Shown here: positions 1 through 6,673 of the stretch, piece by piece | Layout: each line of letters begins with the position of its first letter | Numbering within the stretch: the first letter of the stretch is position 1 | Notes under the pieces: generated by a model | Database searches by the model: none | Told to the model about the DNA's origin: nothing | What the model saw: only the letters and a program-made list of their open reading frames with translations | Position numbers and translations under genes: made by a program | Source of the DNA: Mucilaginibacter sp. UBA4741 | Lineage (GTDB): Bacteria; Bacteroidota; Bacteroidia; Sphingobacteriales; Sphingobacteriaceae | Length of the DNA stretch: 10,126 nt | Reading direction: 5' to 3' | Assembly (NCBI GenBank): GCA_002403905.1 | Contig: DHIR01000101.1 | Coordinates: 1 to 10,126, forward strand

Positions 1-24
1 AAGTTAAAAGCGATTTCCCTGAGA
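1..24 (+). repeat. Left copy of a perfect 24-bp terminal inverted repeat
   Basis: The first 24 bases, beginning AAGTTAAAAGCGATTTCCCT, are the exact reverse complement of the last 24 bases of the window. Identity stops sharply at base 25. A 24-of-24 match over 10 kb is far beyond chance and has the size of insertion-sequence or transposon ends. No transposase is encoded between the two copies, and the flanking sequence that would show a target duplication lies outside the window. Confidence 0.9.
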
Positions 25-459
25 CACTACCCAATAATTTTATTTTATATTGATAAATATGGTATCTTTAGGCATCCAAAAAATAGCGATATGAACAATA
101 AGGTGAACAGTTTGGAATAGTGTTCCTAATATATTGAAATTAAGATATTTACAAGTCGAGATGGCGTCCTGCCATCCCTTTTAATATAAGGTTGCCGATA
201 AACTCCCTATTAATGATAAAGATACAGGTAGCCACAAAACAGCACGGGCTTTTCCAAAGAATCTGAATATCGTAAAGAAAAATCAGTAAGACATTACTCG
301 GATATAACCGTTTAAAAGATTGATTTTCCTTTGTGATTTTTTAAGATTATCCCATATATTTACGATATCAAAATCGTTCATTAAAACACGAACAAGATCA
401 ATTTAAATACGGGGGTACTTGAAGGGTATTAACCTAATTTAAATCTATAAATAACACAT
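25..459. other. AT-rich stretch without a recognisable gene
   Basis: This stretch is visibly richer in A and T than the genes to its right and has no convincing coding region. A 32-codon minus-strand frame (283-381, ATG to TGA) and a longer minus-strand open stretch ending in TAA at 149-151, with no clear start, match no family I recognise. A small inverted repeat, ACGAT-n6-ATCGT, lies at 362-377, and GGAA-n5-TTCC lies near 114-126. The region is best read as non-coding or eroded DNA at an element boundary. Confidence 0.5.
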
Positions 460-663
460 TTACAGGTCGGTAATAAAAACATAGTGTTCCCAGATCACCC
501 AGCGGGACAACACCAAATCTTGGTCTATTGTCCCGTTTATATTTTCACTTAACTTCTTGTTAATCAAATAGGTGATCTTGAAAGGATTACTAACAGTTGC
601 GGTTCGTTCTTTTAAATCCTCAAAAATGAGTTTTTCAGGGTAGATAGATGTGTTAAAAACCAA
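460..663 (-). pseudogene. Putative 3' remnant of a large serine recombinase
   Basis: The 67-residue minus-strand frame contains SIYPEKLIFED near its start, then RTATVSNP, ITYLINKKLSENINGT and LSRWV. From memory this order matches the extreme C-terminus of Bacteroidota large serine recombinases: a [S/N]-[I/V]-[F/Y]-PEKL-x-F block, RT about eight residues on, a VNE-like helix, then an NKNGT stretch and LSRxV. The frame opens with TTG immediately after an in-frame TAA, so no natural start is present. The resolvase catalytic domain and zinc-ribbon/coiled-coil parts are absent from the bases further upstream on that strand (664-757). If the assignment holds, this is a broken tail of an integration enzyme and cannot act. 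It could also be a chance frame in AT-rich DNA. Confidence 0.45.
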
Positions 664-757
664 TTAAGCTGAATATCATGTAAATGAGGTTTACTATTTG
701 CATGTTAATATTACTTTAATTGCCCCATCAAACCTAACTTCTCTTTGATACATAGAA

Positions 758-1195
758 ATGAAGAATCCTGATCATAAAACGCTTCACTGCCGAAGCTGGC
801 TGGGGTCGGCTACAATGGCAGCGTTAGGAGGTGGTTTGTTAACATCATCACCGGCTGCGGTTCGCGATGTGCCAAAGGTGGCAGGCGAGTATAACCAGAT
901 AGATATGCCCCGGTTTGAAATGCAAACACCTGCTGTGCGACCCGCTGTAATATTTGACAATATAAGCGATGCTTCTATATTGGCTTTAAGCGCGCAGGGC
1001 AATACCAGTACCCAACTGCTAAGGTTTACAAAAGTGCATAATACATTACTATACGCATTGCAGCTATTAACCCCGGCAGCAGCATTTTTAAATGTAGAAG
1101 GTAACGGAAAAAGAAGACATTACTATTGATGGCGGCGAAAAGCGGTAACGCCAATACATTTTGAAAATACCGGTGAAGATAAATCAGTAAATTAA
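758..1195 (+). pseudogene. Decayed GH28 (polygalacturonase-like) gene, internally deleted and frameshifted
   Basis: The frame from ATG 758 to TGA 1129 encodes a Tat-like leader (CRSWLGSATMAALGGGLL, residues about 11-28; the usual twin arginine is now C-R). It runs straight into what resembles the last coils of Bacteroidota GH28 enzymes: VRDVPKVAGEYNQIDM, RPAVIFDN, LLRFTKVHNTLL and TPAAAFLNVEGNG. The roughly 350-residue catalytic beta-helix expected between leader and tail is missing. Near 1109-1113, in an A-rich run, the sense shifts one frame and reads EDITIDGGEK. Near 1140 it shifts back and reads AVTPIHFENTGEDKSVN, ending at TAA 1193-1195. The joined tail is typical for the family, so both frameshifts are real lesions. 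GH28 enzymes cleave galacturonic acid linkages in pectin; this copy cannot be active. The family call is from memory of conserved motifs. Confidence 0.65.
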
Positions 1196-1265
1196 GGTTA
1201 CAAGTATAACTTTCTCAAAACCAAAAAGATTTTTTATATCACTTAAATCTCTTTAATTCTATTTA

Positions 1266-3317
1266 ATGAAAAAATATATTGTATGTGTATTATGCCTGCT
1301 AATGGCAAATATAGTTTGGGCACAAAAAGGTAAAAGCCAATGGGTATATATAGGCAAGGATGGTAAACTGGCGTATAAAACGACCGCCGCTGGCGACAGG
1401 ATAATGGATTTTTCGCACGCCGGTTATATGGGTGGTGGCGTAAGGTTGCCGGTAGTGCCGGTAAAGCGCGTGGTACAAGCCACCGGTGGCAATGATGATA
1501 CCCAATTTATACAAAATGCCATTAATGAAGTAGCTGCCATGCCTCTAATAAACGGCTTTCGCGGGGCGGTGCAGTTAAGCACGGGGACATTTACCTGTTC
1601 GGGTTCCCTGACAATATCGGCAAGCGGCGTAGTATTACGTGGGAGTGACAGCGCAAACGGCGGCACTGTGATAAAAATGACCGGCCCCCACCATACAGCC
1701 ATTGTTATTGGTGTAAATAACACCAATATACCTTTAGGCCGCACAGAAAAAGCTGACAATAACGAGGGCAGCAAAAAAACAACCTTTGCTGATGCTTACG
1801 TACCATCAGGGGCAACCGTTTTTACGGTGGTTGATGCGACAGGTTTTTCGGTTGGCGATACTTTGATAATCAGCAGGCCGGTAACCGCGGCGTGGCTGCA
1901 CTTTATGCAAATGGATAACTTGAGCCGCGATGGTAAACCACAAACGTGGCTCCGTAAATCGGCAAAAGAAATTATTAAACGAAAAATTACAAACATAAAC
2001 GGCAGCAGGATTAGTATAGATGTGCCGCTGCCTGATTCATATAATGCCCAATACTTAAACCCGCCCGGTACAATCGTGGCTAAATACCGGCCATCACCGC
2101 GCATTACCCGGGTTGGCGTAGAAGACCTGCGTATTGAGTGTCCACCGCTGGAAATAGATTACGCGCATGCCCCTTACTCGGGTATCCGTATTGGTGGCGA
2201 TGACTGCTGGGTAAAAAACGTGTTTTGTAAAGAAACCATGAATACAACGGTACTGGCAGGTAACCGTATTACGATGGAGCGTGTAATTATTAGTCATACA
2301 TATACTAACCTTGGAGCTTCCAAACCCAGTGATTTTAGTTTGGAAGGCAGCCAAAACCTTATCGACCGTTGTGAAATCACCGGGGGCAATACCTATTTTG
2401 TATGGACATCTTCACTTGTGTCCGGGCCAAACGTTTTACTTAATTGCACCTTTAGGGGCATAGGAAGCCGCATACAGCCACATCAGCGATGGGCAACCGG
2501 GTTGCTTGTTGATAATTGTACGGTTAAAGATGGCGGTATTGATTTCATGAACCGTGGAGTGGCAGGCTCGGGCCACGGGTGGACAATGGGCTGGGCCGTG
2601 GCATGGAACTGTATAGCTAAAACTTATATCATTCAAAACCCGCCGGGGGCAGCTAATTGGGCCATTGGCTGTATAGGGGAACGGCAACAAACCGCCCGCC
2701 TGTTTGATAGCAGCCCTATTTTAGGTGAGGGTTTTTTTGATTCGTATCGTGTGCCGGTTGCTATACCCAGCCTCTACCTGGCGCAATTAGCCGAACGCCT
2801 GGGTAAAAAGGCATTGAAAAATATTAATTATGCGGGTAATACGTCGGCCATGTTTGCCAATAAATTAGTAAAGCCATTACCTGTTAAGCAGGATATCAAT
2901 AAAACACTGGGCATAAACATGGCATTTGGCCGCCCGGTAAATACGAGTGATGTAAGGGGTAATACCCGCAAATTTGGCGGGGAGAAAGGACTTGACGGGA
3001 ACAGCAAAACCTATTGGGCCACTAATGATGGCATTACTGCCGGTTTTTTTGAAATTGATATGGAAGGGCCAGTTAATATTAATGCTTTGCAGCTAAGCGA
3101 AGCTTTAGGCAAGCGCATAGAAGCTTACAAAATTGAAGCCCAGGTAAATAGCGATTGGAAGCTACTTTCAGAAGGAACAACCATTGGAGACAACCTGGTT
3201 ATTAAATTTCCTGAAGTTACGGCGTGGAAGGTAAAATTGACCGTAATGAAAGCCAATAATTACATAGCTATTAACAATTTTGCACTGTATTTAATAAAGC
3301 ATTCATCGGTAAAATAG
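1266..3317 (+). CDS. Secreted right-handed beta-helix protein with C-terminal discoidin-like domain (copy 1)
   Basis: This 683-residue protein starts at ATG 1266 with a clean type I signal peptide (MKKYIVCVLCLLMANIVWA, cleavage before Q20). Residues about 23-60 form a family-specific leader (KGKSQWVY, DGKLAYK, DFSHAGYMGGG). The next segment is typical of pectate-lyase-3 folds: GGNDDTQFIQNAINEVAAMP, FRGAVQLSTGTF, then ISASGVVLRG. Beta-helix coils continue to about residue 500, with a conserved pair of motifs, HQRWATG (406-412) and NRGVAGSGHGW (429-439). Residues about 545-683 look like an F5/8 type C (CBM32-like) sugar-binding domain (GGEKGLDGNSKTYWAT, FEIDM, VNSDWKLLSEG). It probably acts outside the cytoplasm on a polysaccharide as a lyase or glycoside hydrolase. 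I know no characterised enzyme with this leader and motif set, so the reaction is open. It converges on its paralogue with an 18-bp gap. Confidence 0.85.
   Translation: MKKYIVCVLCLLMANIVWAQKGKSQWVYIGKDGKLAYKTTAAGDRIMDFSHAGYMGGGVRLPVVPVKRVVQATGGNDDTQFIQNAINEVAAMPLINGFRGAVQLSTGTFTCSGSLTISASGVVLRGSDSANGGTVIKMTGPHHTAIVIGVNNTNIPLGRTEKADNNEGSKKTTFADAYVPSGATVFTVVDATGFSVGDTLIISRPVTAAWLHFMQMDNLSRDGKPQTWLRKSAKEIIKRKITNINGSRISIDVPLPDSYNAQYLNPPGTIVAKYRPSPRITRVGVEDLRIECPPLEIDYAHAPYSGIRIGGDDCWVKNVFCKETMNTTVLAGNRITMERVIISHTYTNLGASKPSDFSLEGSQNLIDRCEITGGNTYFVWTSSLVSGPNVLLNCTFRGIGSRIQPHQRWATGLLVDNCTVKDGGIDFMNRGVAGSGHGWTMGWAVAWNCIAKTYIIQNPPGAANWAIGCIGERQQTARLFDSSPILGEGFFDSYRVPVAIPSLYLAQLAERLGKKALKNINYAGNTSAMFANKLVKPLPVKQDINKTLGINMAFGRPVNTSDVRGNTRKFGGEKGLDGNSKTYWATNDGITAGFFEIDMEGPVNINALQLSEALGKRIEAYKIEAQVNSDWKLLSEGTTIGDNLVIKFPEVTAWKVKLTVMKANNYIAINNFALYLIKHSSVK
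3150..3192 (+). repeat. 43-bp identity island, copy 1 arm of an internal inverted repeat
   Basis: These 43 bases, inside the discoidin-like domain of the 1266-3317 gene and coding around NSDWKLLSEGTTIGD, are the exact reverse complement of 3446-3488. Adjoining coding sequence of the two paralogues differs at many positions, including synonymous ones, so a perfect run of this length stands out. The arms are 253 bp apart. Confidence 0.9.
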
Positions 3318-3335
3318 AGTTTGGTGTATAATAAA

Positions 3336-5414
3336 TTATTTTATCCCATAAATACTGAAGGTACTTATAGCAGGGGATGCGTTTGCTTTAATAATGGTAA
3401 GCCTTACTTTCCAGGCTAATACAGGGGTGAATTTATCCACCTTTCTGTCTCCAATGGTTGTTCCTTCTGAAAGTAGCTTCCAATCGCTGTTAACCATTCC
3501 TTCTACTTTATAGGCCTGAACATGGTTTAAGCCTTTAGGTTCGCGAAGTTCAATTACGTGGACCATCTGCGGTTTTTCAAGGTCTACTTCAAGGGTGGCT
3601 TCGGTAATATTCTCATTAGTAGTCCAATAGGTTTTGTTATCGCTGTCAAAGGCCTTTTCGCCACCAAAAGCTAACTTGCCACTACGGATATTACTTGGAT
3701 TAGCATATTTAAATGCGGCCAGGTCTCTTCCAAAAACGTTAACTGCTGTCTGTATCGGTTCACTTCTCCCTTTTGCTAATTCAGAAGAAAACATGTTCGG
3801 ATCACCAGGATCGTAACCTAAATTTTTTATAGCCTGCACCCCCATACGTTCAGTTAATTGAGCCAGGTAAAGGCTTTGGGGCGATACCGGTATATCCTGC
3901 GAGTCGGAAATACCGGGAGAAAGCATTGGGGATGTATTAAAAGGCTGTGGTGTTGGAATGTTTGGCCCGATACAGCCAATCATCCAATTATAGGCACCCG
4001 GCGGCTGTTGAACTACATACTCTTTAGCTATACAATTCCAGGCTACAGACCAGCCGGTACCCCAACCATGTCCCGAACCCATGGAGCCCCGGTTTTTAAA
4101 GTCAATCCCGCCTTCGGGCAATCTGCAATTATCCAGGAGTATGCCTGTAGTCCACCGTTGGTGCCCCTCAATATGCCCATTACCGCCAAAAGTGCAGTTA
4201 AGCATAACGATAGGCCCGGATAACCCGCCACCTGTAGCGGCATGCCATATATTGTCGCCTATACTCGAACATCTGTCTAATAAAAGCTGGCTTGCGTTAG
4301 GGGCAAACTCAGCAGGTTTTGAGGCACCTAAATTAGGTACAGTGCGCGTAATATCTATCAATTGCAGTGTAATTCGTTTGCCGGTGATACTTACACTGTT
4401 CATTGTTTCTTCAATTTTAATTTCCTTAGCCCAGCAATCCTGCCCGTTGATCTTCAAAGCGGAATAAGGAGCCTGATGATAGCTCATTTCCATAGGTGGG
4501 GCCTGTATATGTAAATTTTCAACAGCGGCATTTGTAACCAATGCAGGGGGCTGGATTTTTACTACCGCTGTTTTTAACGGGTTAATATATTTAGAGTTAA
4601 TATTATCAGAAAGCGGAACATCGATAGTAATAGTATTCAACTGAATTTTTGTGATAGTGCGTCGGGTAATAAGATTGGTTCCGGTATGTAGCCAGGTTTG
4701 TGGTTTACCATCACGGGTAAGGTTATCCATGTTCATGAAATGAATCCACTGCTCAGTTACCGGCTTCCTGATCTCAATCATATCGCCAACCGCCAATCCT
4801 TTGGTATCAACTACTCTAAACGAAATGGCACCTGATGGTACATAATTGTCTGTAATTGTAGTTTCAACTGAAACAAATGCGTCATTTCCTGTTTGTTGAA
4901 CACGCGGATTTCTGCCTTCACCTATTACAATTGCTGTATGACGGGCGCCTGTCATTTTTATCACAGTACCTTCCCTGCTGCTGCCGCTACCCCGTAACAC
5001 CACCCCACTAGCTGATATATTGATAGAGCCGGCGCAAGTATACACTCCGGCCTCCAATAGCACTGCTCCTCTGAAATGGTTCTCCATTGGCATAGCAGCA
5101 ACTTCATTTATTGCCGATTGAATTAATTTCGTATCATCATCACCGCCTGAGGGTTTAACTTTAACTTTCACCGGAACAGTTGGAAGGGCTACCCCGCCAC
5201 CCATATAACCCGCGTAGGAAAAGTCCATAATTTTATCACCTTCGGGTGTTTTTTTATATACTAATTTACCATCCCTGCCTCGGTAAACCCATTGGCTTTT
5301 ACCTTTAGGAGTGACAACCTGCCTTTTAGCAAATGCCATCTGTTGCGCAATACTATTGCCGCTACATATCAATAAGGATAATAGTACCAGTGTAATTACC
5401 GAGAGCTTATTCAT
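3336..5414 (-). CDS. Secreted right-handed beta-helix protein with C-terminal discoidin-like domain (copy 2)
   Basis: This 692-residue protein is a full-length paralogue of the 1266-3317 product. It begins with a type I signal peptide (residues 1-23, ending NSIA before QQ). The same leader follows (KGKSQWVYRGRDGKLVYK, DFSYAGYMGGG), then GGDDDTKLIQSAINEVAAMP, FRGAVLLEAGVYTC and ISASGVVLRGSG. The signature motifs HQRWTTG (418-424) and NRGSMGSGHGW (441-451) occupy equivalent positions. Residues about 555-692 form the discoidin-like domain (GGEKAFDSDNKTYWTT, LEVDLEKP, VNSDWKLLSEG, AWKVRLTI). It follows the propeller gene on the same strand by 73 bp, so the two probably form one unit. It is likely periplasmic or surface-exposed and acts on a polysaccharide; substrate and chemistry are unknown. 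Divergence from copy 1 is large outside the shared motifs, so this is not a recent duplication overall. Confidence 0.85.
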   Translation of the reverse strand: MNKLSVITLVLLSLLICSGNSIAQQMAFAKRQVVTPKGKSQWVYRGRDGKLVYKKTPEGDKIMDFSYAGYMGGGVALPTVPVKVKVKPSGGDDDTKLIQSAINEVAAMPMENHFRGAVLLEAGVYTCAGSINISASGVVLRGSGSSREGTVIKMTGARHTAIVIGEGRNPRVQQTGNDAFVSVETTITDNYVPSGAISFRVVDTKGLAVGDMIEIRKPVTEQWIHFMNMDNLTRDGKPQTWLHTGTNLITRRTITKIQLNTITIDVPLSDNINSKYINPLKTAVVKIQPPALVTNAAVENLHIQAPPMEMSYHQAPYSALKINGQDCWAKEIKIEETMNSVSITGKRITLQLIDITRTVPNLGASKPAEFAPNASQLLLDRCSSIGDNIWHAATGGGLSGPIVMLNCTFGGNGHIEGHQRWTTGILLDNCRLPEGGIDFKNRGSMGSGHGWGTGWSVAWNCIAKEYVVQQPPGAYNWMIGCIGPNIPTPQPFNTSPMLSPGISDSQDIPVSPQSLYLAQLTERMGVQAIKNLGYDPGDPNMFSSELAKGRSEPIQTAVNVFGRDLAAFKYANPSNIRSGKLAFGGEKAFDSDNKTYWTTNENITEATLEVDLEKPQMVHVIELREPKGLNHVQAYKVEGMVNSDWKLLSEGTTIGDRKVDKFTPVLAWKVRLTIIKANASPAISTFSIYGIK
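3446..3488 (-). repeat. 43-bp identity island, copy 2 arm of an internal inverted repeat
   Basis: This is the reverse complement of 3150-3192, within the discoidin-like domain of the minus-strand paralogue. It starts TGTCTCCAATGG on the plus strand. Identity ends abruptly on both sides (T/C difference at one edge, A/G at the other), as expected for a short conversion tract or an unusually constrained segment. Confidence 0.9.
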
Positions 5415-5487
5415 TTTTGATCTATATTTGTAAATTATAAATAATTTTTTATTAAACCTTCGTATTGTTTCCTTTTATTAAAATTAT

Positions 5488-6453
5488 TTAAAACTCAGGC
5501 GGCACATAATTTTTAACCGGGTTAACTACTATCCATGATTGTTCTTCAGGAGTTAGACAGGCTGTAAACAAGGCAGTTATCTCACCTTTTTCATTGGGAT
5601 AAACAAAAGGGCGTTCACGCCTTTTAAAGATTTGTGTAGTGCCATCATCATAGGTTACCATTTTGTCATAAACCGGTTCTTTTGAAACAGCTTTATAAGT
5701 TATCCCATCCTTTGAATAATATTGCGCTCCGCTTTTTGATATCCCGGTTAGCTTGCCATTAAAATCACTTAGTAATACATTGTATTGATTTGACGCCCAC
5801 CAAATTGTTGGGTCTTCCAATTCATTATTATCGGGCAATACATTTGAGCCGTCCCGTTGTAAAGTATATTTCGCGTTAAACGCGGGGGCAGTATATACTT
5901 GGGCAATACGGATGTTGTTCACGGTTTTACGCCCGAAAACATAAATACTTCCATCCTTTTTTACCAAGGGTGCCGGATTTGAAAAAGGCATTGCTTCGGC
6001 ATCGATTCTGTTCCATGGCCCTGTTATTGACCGGGCCCAGGCATAACCTGTTTTATTTGCCGATGAGATATAATATAAAACATAAATATCGCCAGCTTTA
6101 ACTATTTTGGGGTTATGCGCCCGCTCTTTATCCCATTTGCCTGCGCGTTTTTGTATCACAACTTCCTGGAAAGTGTATGGCCCGTATAGGTTATCGGATG
6201 TGGCGCGTACTATTTCTGAGTAAGTTGTCCAGCCGGCTAATCCATATTTTTGAGGCCAGCGTGACGCAAACATGTGGTAAGTATTGCCCACTTTAATAAC
6301 CGATGGGCACCAGAGTATATAACCTTCCATTTTAAAACCGGCGTTTTTAATTGCAGGCTGAATAGCATTTTTTAGTGACTGGGCGCCGCCGACATAATTA
6401 ATCGAGATCAGCAACATAATTTGCAGCAACACGGCGCGGCTCAATTTTATCAT
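5488..6453 (-). CDS. Secreted GH43/GH117-type five-bladed beta-propeller glycoside hydrolase
   Basis: This 321-residue protein has a type I signal peptide (residues 1-24, GGA before QS) followed directly by one beta-propeller, the usual size for a single-domain family member. Blade motifs include ILWCPSVIKVGNTYHMFAS (46-64), SEIVRATSDNLYGPYTF (79-95), RAHNPKIVKAGDIYVLYY (111-128), ELEDPTIWW (211-219) and RRERPFVYP (278-286). These match proteins annotated generically as GH43-like or sucrase/ferredoxin-type glycosidases. The classic GH43 RDP aspartate is replaced by the WCPS segment, so the catalytic set must be read differently; E213, D214 and E280 are candidates. Such enzymes remove terminal sugars from side chains. 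It is first in a minus-strand unit with the 3336-5414 beta-helix gene and diverges from the fucosidase gene. Fold confidence is good; substrate is unknown. Confidence 0.75.
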   Translation of the reverse strand: MIKLSRAVLLQIMLLISINYVGGAQSLKNAIQPAIKNAGFKMEGYILWCPSVIKVGNTYHMFASRWPQKYGLAGWTTYSEIVRATSDNLYGPYTFQEVVIQKRAGKWDKERAHNPKIVKAGDIYVLYYISSANKTGYAWARSITGPWNRIDAEAMPFSNPAPLVKKDGSIYVFGRKTVNNIRIAQVYTAPAFNAKYTLQRDGSNVLPDNNELEDPTIWWASNQYNVLLSDFNGKLTGISKSGAQYYSKDGITYKAVSKEPVYDKMVTYDDGTTQIFKRRERPFVYPNEKGEITALFTACLTPEEQSWIVVNPVKNYVPPEF

Positions 6454-6673
6454 ATTATAGTTTTATAGTTACAGATCAAAAATAGCGTAAACTGCTTTAA
6501 ATTATTATCCGCTATTAACATATTATGCAAGCATTTTGGCATACCATTTTATTGACCAAAGAGGTAATTAGGTAACATAGTTGCTACTGTTATTTAAGTT
6601 GAACAACAAGCCAATAAAGTAGAATGATTAAAACGATATTATTGCTCAATTTACATTGAACTAAAGTTTATTA
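6454..6673. promoter_or_regulatory. Divergent intergenic region driving both enzyme units
   Basis: These 220 AT-rich bases separate the start codons of the propeller gene (minus) and the fucosidase gene (plus), so both promoters should lie here. No regulator gene is nearby. I see no clear operator palindrome and no convincing plus-strand promoter; TACATTGA just upstream of the fucosidase start is a weak partial match to the Bacteroidota -7 element. Confidence 0.45.
6477..6484 (-). promoter_or_regulatory. Candidate Bacteroidota -7 promoter element (TATTTTTG)
   Basis: Read on the minus strand, TATTTTTG fits the Bacteroidota sigma-ABfr -7 consensus TAnnTTTG exactly and lies about 23 bases before the ATG of the propeller gene. 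No good -33 TTTG is found at the expected distance upstream, so this is only a candidate. Confidence 0.3.

Noticed and set aside
362..377. Small inverted repeat ACGAT-n6-ATCGT as an operator
   Set aside because: Five-base arms in AT-rich DNA with no adjacent intact gene; expected by chance.
283..381. Minus-strand 32-codon open frame starting MNDFDIVNIWDNLKK
   Set aside because: It is short, lies in AT-rich DNA, has no recognisable family and no supporting context, so it is mentioned only under the non-coding stretch.
1207..1214. TAACTTTC as a -7 promoter element for the 1266 gene
   Set aside because: It mismatches the last base of TAnnTTTG and has no -33 partner, so it is not distinguishable from background.
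3858..4467. Plus-strand open frames opposite the minus-strand beta-helix gene
   Set aside because: They are antisense shadows of a well-supported coding region, with no family resemblance.
5357..5399. Lipobox in the signal peptide of beta-helix copy 2 (LLIC)
   Set aside because: The residues before the cysteine do not fit a lipobox (no small residue at -1), and a normal A-Q cleavage site follows at residues 23-24, so an ordinary signal peptide is preferred.
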